NCBI GenBank assembly: GCA_001817615.1 | Contig: MHIR01000022.1 | Coordinates: 2,961 to 9,866 of the forward strand | Origin: Candidatus Buchananbacteria bacterium RIFCSPLOWO2_02_FULL_46_11b | GTDB lineage: Bacteria > Patescibacteriota > Patescibacteriia > Buchananbacterales > UBA6539 | DNA length: 6,906 bases | Direction of reading: 5' to 3' | In this document: positions 1 through 4,702 of the stretch, one piece after another | How positions within the stretch are numbered: position 1 is the first letter of the stretch | Layout: every line of letters starts with the position of its first letter | Made by a program: the position numbers and the translations under genes | Notes under the pieces: model-generated | Database searches by the model: none | What the model was told of the DNA's origin: nothing | The model's input: only the letters and a program-made list of their open reading frames with translations

Positions 1-1
1 A

Positions 2-376
2 GTTAATGATTTTGCCGGTCAAGTTGACGGCCGTTTCGCCAAAATTGAAGGGACAATGGCCACCAAAATGGCCACCAAACAAGATTTAGCCAACCTTGAA
101 TCAAAAATGGTCAACCTTGAATCAAAAATGGTCAATCTTGAGTCAAATATGGTCACGGTTGACAAGATGGATCTAATGGAAAGCCGGCTGGCGGCCAAAT
201 TCGTCACCAAATCATATCTGGACGACAAATTGGCCGATCAGACCTCGGAAATTTTTCTGCGCCTGGACCGCCGCCAAAACAAAGACCGGAGTTTTAAAGA
301 AAATCTGGTTGGCGTCATCAGCGGGCATTCTCTGATTACGCCAAAGGAAAGCAATAAATTGAAAGAATTAATATAG
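2..376 (+). CDS. Coiled-coil protein, 5'-truncated by the window edge
   Basis: The frame is open to the left edge and ends at TAG 374-376. The first in-frame ATG is at 56, but the 18 codons before it (VNDFAGQVDGRFAKIEGT) read like the same heptad-type protein, so the real start is probably outside the window. No catalytic motif, signal peptide or membrane segment is visible. The N-terminal part is two copies of MATK followed by three consecutive NLESKMV-type heptads. The middle contains VTKSYLDDKLADQ and the C-terminal third is a second charged helix (GHSLITPKESNKLKELI). Short proteins of this plan are frequent in Patescibacteria and usually annotated as hypothetical. A structural or oligomerising role through a coiled coil is inference. 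A terminator follows within 12 bases, so this is the last gene of its transcript. Confidence is high that it is coding and low for any role. Confidence 0.8.
   Translation, partial: VNDFAGQVDGRFAKIEGTMATKMATKQDLANLESKMVNLESKMVNLESNMVTVDKMDLMESRLAAKFVTKSYLDDKLADQTSEIFLRLDRRQNKDRSFKENLVGVISGHSLITPKESNKLKELI
92..154 (+). repeat. 21-bp tandem repeat, three copies, encoding heptads
   Basis: Three head-to-tail 21-bp units lie at 92-112, 113-133 and 134-154. The first two are identical and the third differs at a few bases. Each encodes exactly one heptad (NLESKMV, NLESKMV, NLESNMV). Just upstream, 56-67 and 68-79 are an exact 12-bp duplication encoding MATK twice. The pattern suggests recent in-frame expansion of a coiled coil by slippage. 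Confidence 0.9.
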
Positions 377-387
377 TTTTCATGAAT

Positions 388-419
388 AAAAAGGCCGGGA
401 TTGCTCCCGGTCTTTTTTT
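388..419 (+). terminator. Rho-independent terminator after the coiled-coil gene
   Basis: GGCCGGGA (393-400) pairs with TCCCGGTC (405-412), with one G-T wobble and a four-base TTGC loop. Seven T follow at 413-419 and five A precede at 388-392, so the hairpin could extend and might also work in reverse. Confidence 0.9.
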
Positions 420-503
420 ATCAATAAGGCGATAGGTCAATAAAGCAATAAAATAATAAAACAACCAATAAATATTTTGCTTTATGGTTTTATTGATTAA
501 AGA

Positions 504-532
504 TTGACAATTCCGCTTTAATATGCTAATTT
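504..532 (+). promoter_or_regulatory. Sigma70-type promoter, extended -10, for the FabZ-like unit
   Basis: TTGACA at 504-509, a 17-bp spacer, then TAATTT at 527-532 preceded by TGC (extended -10). The predicted start near 539 leaves a leader of about 43 nt with GGAGGAG at 571-577 before the ATG at 582. The AT-rich stretch upstream (421-503) holds four CAATAA copies (422, 438, 446, 466) and a TCAATAAA/TTTATTGA inverted pair (437-444, 489-496); any role for these is unknown. Confidence 0.75.
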
Positions 533-581
533 TAAAATCTAGTCAATCAGTTATTCGTCAACTTGGAACTGGAGGAGAGTT

Positions 582-1097
582 ATGCCAAGACGGACTACCC
601 TGGACAGCATCAATGAAAGTTTGGCCGAGATCGTGCCGCATGGGTCATTGCGGTTTGTCGAAGAGATCAGAAATTTTGACCTGAAGAAACGCACCTTAAA
701 GGCGACTTTAAAAGTCACCAAAAAACATTGCGACGGCCATTATCCCGGCCAGCCGATTTTTCCGGGATTGCTTTCGGCCGAGGCCCTGGTTCAGGCCGGC
801 AGCGTGCTTTTGTATCTTTTGAAGCCGGCCCGGTATCGGCGCAAATCGCCGGTTTTGGTCGCGATGAACGGACTGCAATTCAAGGAAGCGATGCGGCCGG
901 GCGATTTGCTCTGGCTGGAGGTTAAGCTGACAAGATTGCGCTGGTCGTCGGCCCAGTTTATGGGCCGGATCTATATTTACCGGGAGCGCAAAATCGGCCG
1001 GGAAGCGGTTTCTGATGCTGACCGATTAACGGCCGCCATTATAGAAAGCTGGTCGATTTCCTTTCTCACCAAAACCGACCCGAAGCGGGAGAATTGA
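582..1097 (+). CDS. FabZ-like 3-hydroxyacyl-ACP dehydratase (hot-dog fold)
   Basis: This predicted cytosolic enzyme of 171 residues matches the FabZ plan. Its core GHYPGQPIFPG-LLSAEALVQAG corresponds to the family's GHFPGxPVMPG-x-EAxAQ signature, with catalytic His53 and Glu67 at the same 14-residue spacing as in FabZ. A second family block follows (KEAMRPGDLLWLEVKL, about 101-116). FabZ removes water from 3-hydroxyacyl-ACP in fatty-acid elongation. The usual N-terminal PHRxPFLLVD motif is degraded to PHGSLRFVEEI, and the protein is about 20 residues longer than typical FabZ, so the substrate may differ. GGAGG at 571-575 is 6 nt before the ATG, fixing the start. It shares a transcript with the basic 46-residue gene one base downstream. 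Fold and active site are well supported; the physiological substrate is not known, and Patescibacteria often lack a complete fatty-acid synthesis pathway. Confidence 0.85.
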   Translation: MPRRTTLDSINESLAEIVPHGSLRFVEEIRNFDLKKRTLKATLKVTKKHCDGHYPGQPIFPGLLSAEALVQAGSVLLYLLKPARYRRKSPVLVAMNGLQFKEAMRPGDLLWLEVKLTRLRWSSAQFMGRIYIYRERKIGREAVSDADRLTAAIIESWSISFLTKTDPKREN

Positions 1098-1098
1098 G

Positions 1099-1239
1099 AT
1101 GGCGGGAAAATCCGGCGGGAACGTCAAATCATTCAGCTGGCCCAAAGCGCCGAAAGAGCGGGGGCGCAAACATCCCCGCACCAAGCGCCGTTCGCCGCAT
1201 CTGCCGCAGTACAACGGCCAAGGAGCTCATTCTAAATAA
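1099..1239 (+). CDS. Small, very basic 46-residue protein of unknown function
   Basis: The ATG at 1099 lies one base after the stop of the FabZ-like gene, with GGGAG at 1087-1091 seven bases before it. The frame ends at TAA 1237-1239 and a terminator hairpin begins 6 bases later, which supports this reading over the overlapping frame that runs through the terminator. The product has 12 Lys/Arg, 3 His and only one acidic residue. It is rich in Gly and Pro, with a dense centre (KERGRKHPRTKRRSPH) and no hydrophobic helix. The composition suggests binding to nucleic acid, to the ribosome or to an acidic partner such as acyl carrier protein, but this is inference. It lacks the zinc-binding cysteines and conserved residues of L32, L33, L34 or L36, so I assign no ribosomal identity. 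Confidence 0.6.
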   Translation: MAGKSGGNVKSFSWPKAPKERGRKHPRTKRRSPHLPQYNGQGAHSK

Positions 1240-1245
1240 AGTCAG

Positions 1246-1274
1246 TCCCGGTAAATTTTTGCCGGGATTTTTTT
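1246..1274 (+). terminator. Rho-independent terminator after the FabZ-like unit
   Basis: TCCCGG (1246-1251) pairs with CCGGGA (1262-1267) around a 10-base AT-rich loop, followed by seven T (1268-1274). It closes the two-gene unit and separates it from lgt. Confidence 0.85.
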
Positions 1275-1287
1275 ATCAAGGCGTTTG

Positions 1288-1296
1288 TGGTAGAAT
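1288..1296 (+). promoter_or_regulatory. Candidate extended -10 for lgt (TGGTAGAAT)
   Basis: TGG followed by TAGAAT (1291-1296) fits an extended -10 element. No good -35 exists because the corresponding position lies in the terminator T-run. If used, transcription would start near 1303 and the whole heptamer/palindrome array would lie in the lgt leader. Confidence 0.35.
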
Positions 1297-1303
1297 ATTT
1301 GTA

Positions 1304-1372
1304 GTGAGTAGTGAGTAGTGAGTAGTGAGTAGGGGCGTATAGCAATACGCCCGTACAAGTGAGTAGTGAGCA
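1304..1372 (+). repeat. GTGAGTA heptamer tandem array, interrupted
   Basis: Four exact GTGAGTA heptamers (1304-1331) are followed by a 27-bp interruption (1332-1358), then GTGAGTA (1359-1365) and the variant GTGAGCA (1366-1372). The layout resembles short tandemly repeated heptanucleotides known from cyanobacteria and seen in other bacterial intergenic regions. It lies just before the lgt start. Confidence 0.9.
1329..1356. repeat. Palindromic element with 12-bp arms inside the heptamer array
   Basis: Arm 1329-1340 (GTAGGGGCGTAT) is the reverse complement of 1345-1356 (ATACGCCCGTAC) except for one position; the inner 8 bp are perfect and the loop is AGCA. It splits the GTGAGTA array, as if inserted into it. 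It resembles short GC-rich interspersed palindromes; no T-run follows, so it is not a standard terminator. If transcribed it would form a stable hairpin. Confidence 0.8.
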
Positions 1373-1376
1373 GGGT

Positions 1377-1382
1377 TATACT
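1377..1382 (+). promoter_or_regulatory. Alternative -10 (TATACT) close to the lgt ATG
   Basis: TATACT ends 12 bases before the lgt ATG at 1395. The local layout (TTATACTT, then an ATCA, then TATG) resembles the mntA promoter at 2257. No convincing -35 is present 16-19 bp upstream, where the sequence is the palindrome end and a heptamer. If active, the lgt mRNA would have a leader of only about 5 nt. Confidence 0.35.
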
Positions 1383-1394
1383 TTATCAATTTTT

Positions 1395-2222
1395 ATGATT
1401 ACTTTTTTACACAATTATCTGCCCCAGCCGATCTTGTTTAAGCTGGGATTTATAGAAGTTCACTGGTATGGACTGCTGGTGGTTTTGGGAATTATCGGCG
1501 CTTTGAGCGCAGTTTTATTTTTGGCCAGAAAACAAAATATCACTTCTGACGAAGTGATCAATCTGGGATTTTACGCGATTATTTCCGGCCTTCTCGGCGC
1601 GCGGATTTACGCCGTGTTTTTGGACTTGCCTTATTATCTGAACAACCCCTGGGAAATTCCGGCGGTTTGGCACGGCGGCCTGGCGATTCACGGCGCGATT
1701 ATCGGCGGCGGCCTGGCGATTTTAATTTACGCGATAAAGAAGAAACAATCCGTTTGGCTTTGGCTTGATTTGGCCGCGCCGAGCCTGGCTTTGGCGCAGG
1801 CCATCGGGCGCTTCGGCAATTATTTCAATCAGGAAGTTTTCGGCCGGCCGACGAGTTTGCCCTGGGGCATCCCCATTAATCCGTTTAACCGGCCGCCGGG
1901 ATTTGAAGGGTTTGCTTATTTTCACCCGACGTTTTTGTATGAGTCCGGGTTGAACCTGTTGAATTTTGTTTTGTTGGCAGTCCTGTTTTTTTGGATTAAT
2001 AAGGGGAGATCGGAGATTAGAGATCGGAGATCAGGCGATGGAATGGTGTTTTTGGCTTACCTGATTAATTATTCGGTCATCAGGATTTTAATGGAGCTTT
2101 TAAGGATTGATCAGACGCCCTTGGTTATGGGAATCAGATGGCCGGTGGTTGCAAGCGTCTTAATTTTAATTTCAAGTTTGGGCGGCTTGATATTTTTCCG
2201 GCGGCAGGCGGCGATAAGATAA
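1395..2222 (+). CDS. lgt: Prolipoprotein diacylglyceryl transferase
   Basis: Lgt is an inner-membrane enzyme that moves diacylglycerol from phosphatidylglycerol to the lipobox cysteine of prolipoproteins, the first step of lipoprotein maturation. The 275-residue product is close to the usual length and has several hydrophobic helices. Residues matching the E. coli catalytic set are visible: Tyr25 (HWYG), His99 (AIHGA), and Arg139, Asn142 and Glu147 in the signature GRFGNYFNQEVFG, plus Arg230 and Glu234 (VIRILMELLR). I chose ATG 1395 because MITFLHNYLPQPILF fits the family N-terminus; the earlier in-frame GTG at 1359 lies inside the heptamer repeat. No Shine-Dalgarno precedes the start. A heptamer run (2006-2033) encodes the odd loop RSEIRDRRSGD at about residues 205-215, before the last helices. 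Confidence 0.95.
   Translation: MITFLHNYLPQPILFKLGFIEVHWYGLLVVLGIIGALSAVLFLARKQNITSDEVINLGFYAIISGLLGARIYAVFLDLPYYLNNPWEIPAVWHGGLAIHGAIIGGGLAILIYAIKKKQSVWLWLDLAAPSLALAQAIGRFGNYFNQEVFGRPTSLPWGIPINPFNRPPGFEGFAYFHPTFLYESGLNLLNFVLLAVLFFWINKGRSEIRDRRSGDGMVFLAYLINYSVIRILMELLRIDQTPLVMGIRWPVVASVLILISSLGGLIFFRRQAAIR
2006..2033 (+). repeat. Heptamer run (GAGATYR) inside lgt
   Basis: Four adjacent heptamers read GAGATCG, GAGATTA, GAGATCG, GAGATCA. Equivalently, a 14-bp unit at 2007-2020 is repeated at 2021-2034 with one change. It encodes the hydrophilic RSEIRDRRS loop of Lgt. GAGATTA differs from the upstream GTGAGTA heptamer at two positions, so the two runs may share an origin. Confidence 0.8.
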
Positions 2223-2233
2223 GGGACGGTGTT

Positions 2234-2262
2234 TTGACATAATAGTCTTTTTGTTTTATACT
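2234..2262 (+). promoter_or_regulatory. Consensus promoter for the mntA-hepT unit; near-leaderless start
   Basis: TTGACA (2234-2239), exactly 17 bp, TATACT (2257-2262). The ATG at 2273 is only 10 bases beyond the -10, so transcription would begin about 3-5 nt before the start codon, leaving no room for a Shine-Dalgarno site. The promoter begins 12 bases after the lgt stop, and no terminator separates them. Confidence 0.8.
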
Positions 2263-2272
2263 TAAATCAGTT

Positions 2273-2677
2273 ATGAAAGGGAAAAAGCGGGAAAATTTGG
2301 AGGAAAAAGCCAGGGAAGTTTTTTGCCGGTATCCAATTGTAAAGCTGGCTTACCTTTTCGGTTCGCAAGCGCAAGGTTTGGCCGGCCGGCAAAGTGATTT
2401 TGATTTTGCCGTTTACGCCGCGGAAAAAAATCCAGCCAGGCTTTTTGACTTAAAACTTGAACTTTTGGGAAAGCTTGGAAAAATCTTCGGGGAAGACAAA
2501 ATTGACGTGGTAATTTTAAACACGGCCAGGCAGCCGGAATTGAAATACAATATCATCAAAGACGGCCGGCTGATTTATGAAAAAGAGCCGTTTAAGCTTT
2601 TAGTTGAGCCGAAGATTTTAAATGAATACTTTGATTTTCACGCCCAGCTTTTGCGCCACGGCCTGACTAAAGCCTAA
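2273..2677 (+). CDS. mntA: MntA-type nucleotidyltransferase (type VII antitoxin)
   Basis: This 134-residue protein of the DNA polymerase beta-like minimal nucleotidyltransferase group carries the exact GSX10DXD motif: Gly30-Ser31, then Asp42 and Asp44 in SDFDFAVY. A third metal-binding Asp78 is in KIDVVIL. Length and the C-terminal part (IIKDGRLIYEKE) are normal for MntA. In studied pairs MntA transfers AMP from ATP to a tyrosine of HepT and so neutralises the toxin; that activity is inferred here from the intact motif and the adjacent HepT. The start is the ATG just downstream of a consensus promoter and has no Shine-Dalgarno, consistent with leaderless translation. hepT follows after 28 bases. 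The gene symbol is by family, not by proven orthology. Confidence 0.85.
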   Translation: MKGKKRENLEEKAREVFCRYPIVKLAYLFGSQAQGLAGRQSDFDFAVYAAEKNPARLFDLKLELLGKLGKIFGEDKIDVVILNTARQPELKYNIIKDGRLIYEKEPFKLLVEPKILNEYFDFHAQLLRHGLTKA

Positions 2678-2705
2678 AAAAATAATTTTGCCGACTTGTT
2701 AAACT

Positions 2706-3116
2706 ATGACCAATGCCAATGTCCTGGAAAATAAAATCAGCGCCGTAAAGAAGTACCTCAAGATTCTAGAGCGCTATCAGAAATTATCCGCCCAAGAAAT
2801 CGCCCGAAATGTTGATTTGAAAGGCGCCCTGGAGCGGTATCTTTATTTGGCGGTCCAGTCAGCTATTGATTTGGCGGAAATGGCGGTCGCCAATAATAAG
2901 TTAAGAAAGCCGAGCACGATGAGTGAAAGTTTTGAGATTTTAGGCGAGGAAAAAATCATTTCTTCGGTTTTGCAAGAAAAATTAGTGAAAATGGTCGGCT
3001 TTAGAAATGTCATGGCCCATGACTACGAGGCCGTGGACGAAGGCATTGTTTTTGACGTTTTGCAGAATCGGCTGGCCGATATCAGGAAATTTCTTAAAAT
3101 TATTGAAAAAATTTAA
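2706..3116 (+). CDS. hepT: HepT-like ribonuclease toxin (HEPN, DUF86)
   Basis: This 136-residue all-helical protein belongs to the HepT/DUF86 family of HEPN RNases. The catalytic RX4HXY motif is intact as RNVMAHDY: Arg100, His105 and Tyr107, the last being the position that MntA AMPylates in characterised pairs. The family helix with ERYLYLAVQSAIDLAE (43-58) is also clear, and the length is typical, so the protein looks complete. It lies 28 bases after mntA on the same strand and probably shares its promoter. No Shine-Dalgarno and no good promoter are seen in the gap. Known HepT proteins cleave cellular RNA when not modified; some act in phage defence. Whether this pair serves defence, plasmid-like maintenance or a housekeeping role is not shown by the sequence. 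Confidence 0.87.
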   Translation: MTNANVLENKISAVKKYLKILERYQKLSAQEIARNVDLKGALERYLYLAVQSAIDLAEMAVANNKLRKPSTMSESFEILGEEKIISSVLQEKLVKMVGFRNVMAHDYEAVDEGIVFDVLQNRLADIRKFLKIIEKI

Positions 3117-3128
3117 TTTATAAATTTT

Positions 3129-3551
3129 ATGAAACCCAGCAAAAAAATCGTTCTCATCGCCCTAACCCTTCTCTTTTTATTTGTTTTTGGCGCCGCGGCG
3201 GTTTTGGCCGAAACTGAAGGTTTGCCTAATCCTTTAGGCGATAAGAATACTGATCCCCGGGTGATTATCGGCAACGTGATCAAAGCCGGACTGGGCATTG
3301 TCGGTTCGCTGGCCTTGGCGGTTTTTATCTTCGGCGGATTCACCTGGGTTATTGCCGCGGGCAACGACGAAAAAATCAAAAAAGGAAAAGATATGATTAT
3401 GTGGGCGGCCCTGGGTTTGATCGTGATTTTTTTGAGCTATGCTTTGGTGACTTTTGTTTTGGGCGCGATCGGAGGAGCGGGAGGGGAGCAACCGCCAGTT
3501 GGGAGAGTGGGAGAACCAGAGACAGGGAAAGTAGAAGAGATTAAACCTTAG
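3129..3551 (+). CDS. VirB2/TrbC-like pilin-family membrane protein
   Basis: The 140-residue product has a signal peptide (KPSKK, hydrophobic 7-24, probable cleavage after AVLA at 27). It then has a short outer loop and two membrane helices: about 47-76 (IIGNVIKAGLGIVGSLALAV onward) and about 88-115. The link between them, AGNDEKIKKGKDMIMWAALG, is characteristic of the small VirB2/TrbC-like pilins repeatedly found in Patescibacteria. The C-terminal tail (GGAGGEQPPVGRVGEPETG onward) is hydrophilic and disordered-looking. Related proteins form the conjugative or secretion pilus, but no other type IV secretion gene is in this window, so a pilus role is inference. It starts 12 bases after hepT with no Shine-Dalgarno, in an AT-rich stretch, and probably belongs to the same transcript, which ends at the terminator near 3603. 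Confidence 0.8.
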   Translation: MKPSKKIVLIALTLLFLFVFGAAAVLAETEGLPNPLGDKNTDPRVIIGNVIKAGLGIVGSLALAVFIFGGFTWVIAAGNDEKIKKGKDMIMWAALGLIVIFLSYALVTFVLGAIGGAGGEQPPVGRVGEPETGKVEEIKP

Positions 3552-3602
3552 GGTGGCGCTTATTAATGTATTTATAGCTAAAATTTAACAAAAAATAATG
3601 AT

Positions 3603-3636
3603 AAGTTTACGAATTAAAGTAAACTTTTTTGTTTTT
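3603..3636 (+). terminator. Rho-independent terminator after the pilin gene
   Basis: AAGTTTAC (3603-3610) is perfectly complementary to GTAAACTT (3619-3626) with an 8-base loop, followed by T-runs (3625-3630 and 3632-3636) broken by a single G. The stem is AT-rich, so efficiency may be moderate. The stretch 3552-3865 between genes also holds a repeat-like segment, a promoter and a long leader. Confidence 0.75.
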
Positions 3637-3638
3637 AG

Positions 3639-3687
3639 GTGCGATCCGTCTACGCCTCCGGCAGATAAATATACTCACGGAATGCGC
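3639..3687. repeat. Possible interspersed repeat with imperfect terminal inverted ends
   Basis: The outer segments 3639-3649 and 3677-3687 are imperfect reverse complements (about 8 of 11 positions; CCGT/ACGG at the inner edge, GCG/CGC outside). The inner part contains GCC TCC GGC flanked by TCT and AGA. This GC-rich block stands out in an AT-rich gap between a terminator and a promoter. Calling it a mobile or dispersed repeat needs a genome-wide comparison. Confidence 0.3.
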
Positions 3688-3695
3688 TAAAATTA

Positions 3696-3724
3696 TTGAC
3701 AAAATTTTGAAAATATGCTACTAT
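3696..3724 (+). promoter_or_regulatory. Consensus extended -10 promoter for the three-gene unknown unit
   Basis: TTGACA (3696-3701), a 17-bp spacer, TGC, then TACTAT (3719-3724). The -10 context AATATGCTA is shared with the promoter at 504-532. Expected transcription start is about 3731, giving a leader of roughly 130 nt before the first gene. Confidence 0.85.
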
Positions 3725-3732
3725 ACAAAGTT

Positions 3733-3866
3733 ATGATTTTGGCTGAAAACTGTGATTTTTTGGCTAAAATCTGACCTTTGACAATGGAAAAATGTTGGGT
3801 AAAACCGACTGTTTTGTGTTTTGTGGAACAATGAAGCAATGCTTCGGATATGAAAGGAGCGAATGA
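3733..3866 (+). other. Leader with three possible tiny coupled ORFs
   Basis: From the predicted start site, three short frames can be read: 3733-3774 (MILAENCDFLAKI), 3784-3834 (MEKCWVKPTVLCFVEQ) and 3831-3866 (MKQCFGYERSE). The first ATG is about 2 nt from the predicted transcription start, so it could be read leaderlessly. The second and third overlap as ATGA (3831-3834). The third ends at TGA 3864-3866, overlapping the start codons of the downstream gene. All contain cysteine (four in total). A small hairpin GAAGC/GCTTC (3833-3837, 3841-3845) precedes the Shine-Dalgarno site. Whether any of these is translated is unknown. Confidence 0.35.
3734..3773 (+). repeat. Imperfect direct repeat in the leader
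   Basis: 3734-3752 (TGATTTTGGCTGAAAACTG) is repeated at 3753-3773 with a two-T insertion and few substitutions. The copies are adjacent and lie immediately after the predicted transcription start, so they could be a regulator site or a slippage duplication. Confidence 0.6.
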
Positions 3867-4687
3867 TGTTCAAGAGGTTCAAGAGAATGTTCAAGAGAAT
3901 GAAAGAGATAGTACCTGATTTGTCGGTGGCGGCAAGAGAAATCACAAACGCTTTCATCGGCGATAGGTTAGGTGAACTATCAAGAGGAATCAGTGGCCAA
4001 CAGCCTGCGGGTAATGCCGAAGGACCAGGAACACGTGCACCGGCTGGCGTACAATTTAATTGGTTGGAGAAATGGTTCTCTTTCCTGTTTGCCGCAGATG
4101 AAGCGGCGGCACTTGAATCCTGGGCGACCGGCGATCTAACTCCTAATGAAAGGGAGATTCTGGCAAGACGTCTCAAGCTCATCGGTGATCCTGAAAAGGT
4201 AAACACCTTGCCGATGAGAATGTTGAGAAAAACGTTTGCCAACATGACCCCGGAAGTCCGGAAGCAGACGTTGAAAATCATTGCTTCTGACATTAACGAC
4301 GAAGCAGTGATCACCTACCTGCAGGCCAGTGGGGCGATTGATTCCGGAGTTTTAGGCATGTTGGTGGAATTGTGGAAAGTGGTTAACACCAGAACCATCC
4401 CCTGGCTCCAGAAGAAAGACAAGGCCATGGCCGCGGCAATCGAAGAATGGGATCCGGGTGCTTTCTTTAAGCGCTGGGATATATGGAAGGCGAGGATGGA
4501 TTTGGCCATGAAGGAAAGAAGAGACGAGAGAGGATTTTTTCGCCGCTGGGGAGAACGTTCAGGATTTTTGGCTCGGCAGTCATTGCAAGACTACATGCCG
4601 CCAGAAAGCCCTGAAGGAAGTTTGGACAAAGAAGAAGTGGCCGGTACAATAACTGGGGGTACACCCCCCTCGTTCGTAAGCGATTAA
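3866..4687 (+). CDS. Soluble helical protein of unknown function (first gene of unknown unit)
   Basis: I do not recognise this 273-residue protein. It starts with a strongly basic amphipathic segment (MFKRFKRMFKRMKEIV) with no true signal peptide, which could bind membrane or nucleic acid. A Gly/Pro/Ala-rich linker follows (about 43-62), then a helical domain (about 65-240) rich in Trp, Lys and Arg. That domain includes WLEKWFSFLFAADEAAALESW, a paired FFKRW/FFRRW motif (about 200 and 224) and many charged helices. A polar tail ends in TGGTPPSFVSD. No membrane helix is evident. AAAGGAG at 3853-3859 precedes two adjacent ATGs, 3863 and 3866; I prefer 3866 because its spacing equals that of the two later genes, but 3863 is possible. 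It is followed after 15 bases by the membrane protein gene. The opposite-strand frame over its 5' half lacks a start signal and is treated as a shadow. Confidence 0.75.
   Translation: MFKRFKRMFKRMKEIVPDLSVAAREITNAFIGDRLGELSRGISGQQPAGNAEGPGTRAPAGVQFNWLEKWFSFLFAADEAAALESWATGDLTPNEREILARRLKLIGDPEKVNTLPMRMLRKTFANMTPEVRKQTLKIIASDINDEAVITYLQASGAIDSGVLGMLVELWKVVNTRTIPWLQKKDKAMAAAIEEWDPGAFFKRWDIWKARMDLAMKERRDERGFFRRWGERSGFLARQSLQDYMPPESPEGSLDKEEVAGTITGGTPPSFVSD
3869..3901 (+). repeat. 12-bp tandem repeat encoding FKRM
   Basis: TTCAAGAGAATG occurs exactly twice in tandem (3878-3889, 3890-3901) after a related TTCAAGAGG (3869-3877). The repeats produce the basic N-terminal segment FKR-FKRM-FKRM of the downstream unknown protein. 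Confidence 0.85.
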
Positions 4688-4702
4688 TGAAAGGAGGCAG
4701 CT

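Noticed and set aside
1099..1239. Ribosomal protein L32 or another small ribosomal protein
   Set aside because: The product is basic and short, but the conserved cysteines and family residues are absent.
1094..1318. 74-codon + strand frame starting at TTG 1094
   Set aside because: It runs through the terminator and into the heptamer array. The frame starting at ATG 1099 has a better start signal and stops just before the terminator.
1304..1372. CRISPR array
   Set aside because: The units are 7 bp, contiguous and without spacers, and no cas gene is present.
1359..1394. Upstream GTG start for lgt
   Set aside because: The added residues are encoded by the GTGAGTA repeat, and the family N-terminus begins at ATG 1395.
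3778..3806. Second promoter starting at TTGACA 3778
   Set aside because: No acceptable -10 lies 16-18 bp downstream; the best candidate is TAAAAC.
3721..4314. Long open frame on the - strand (197 codons)
   Set aside because: It overlaps the promoter, the leader and the well-signalled + strand gene, lacks a Shine-Dalgarno site, and its Ser/Leu-rich composition is typical of an antisense shadow.
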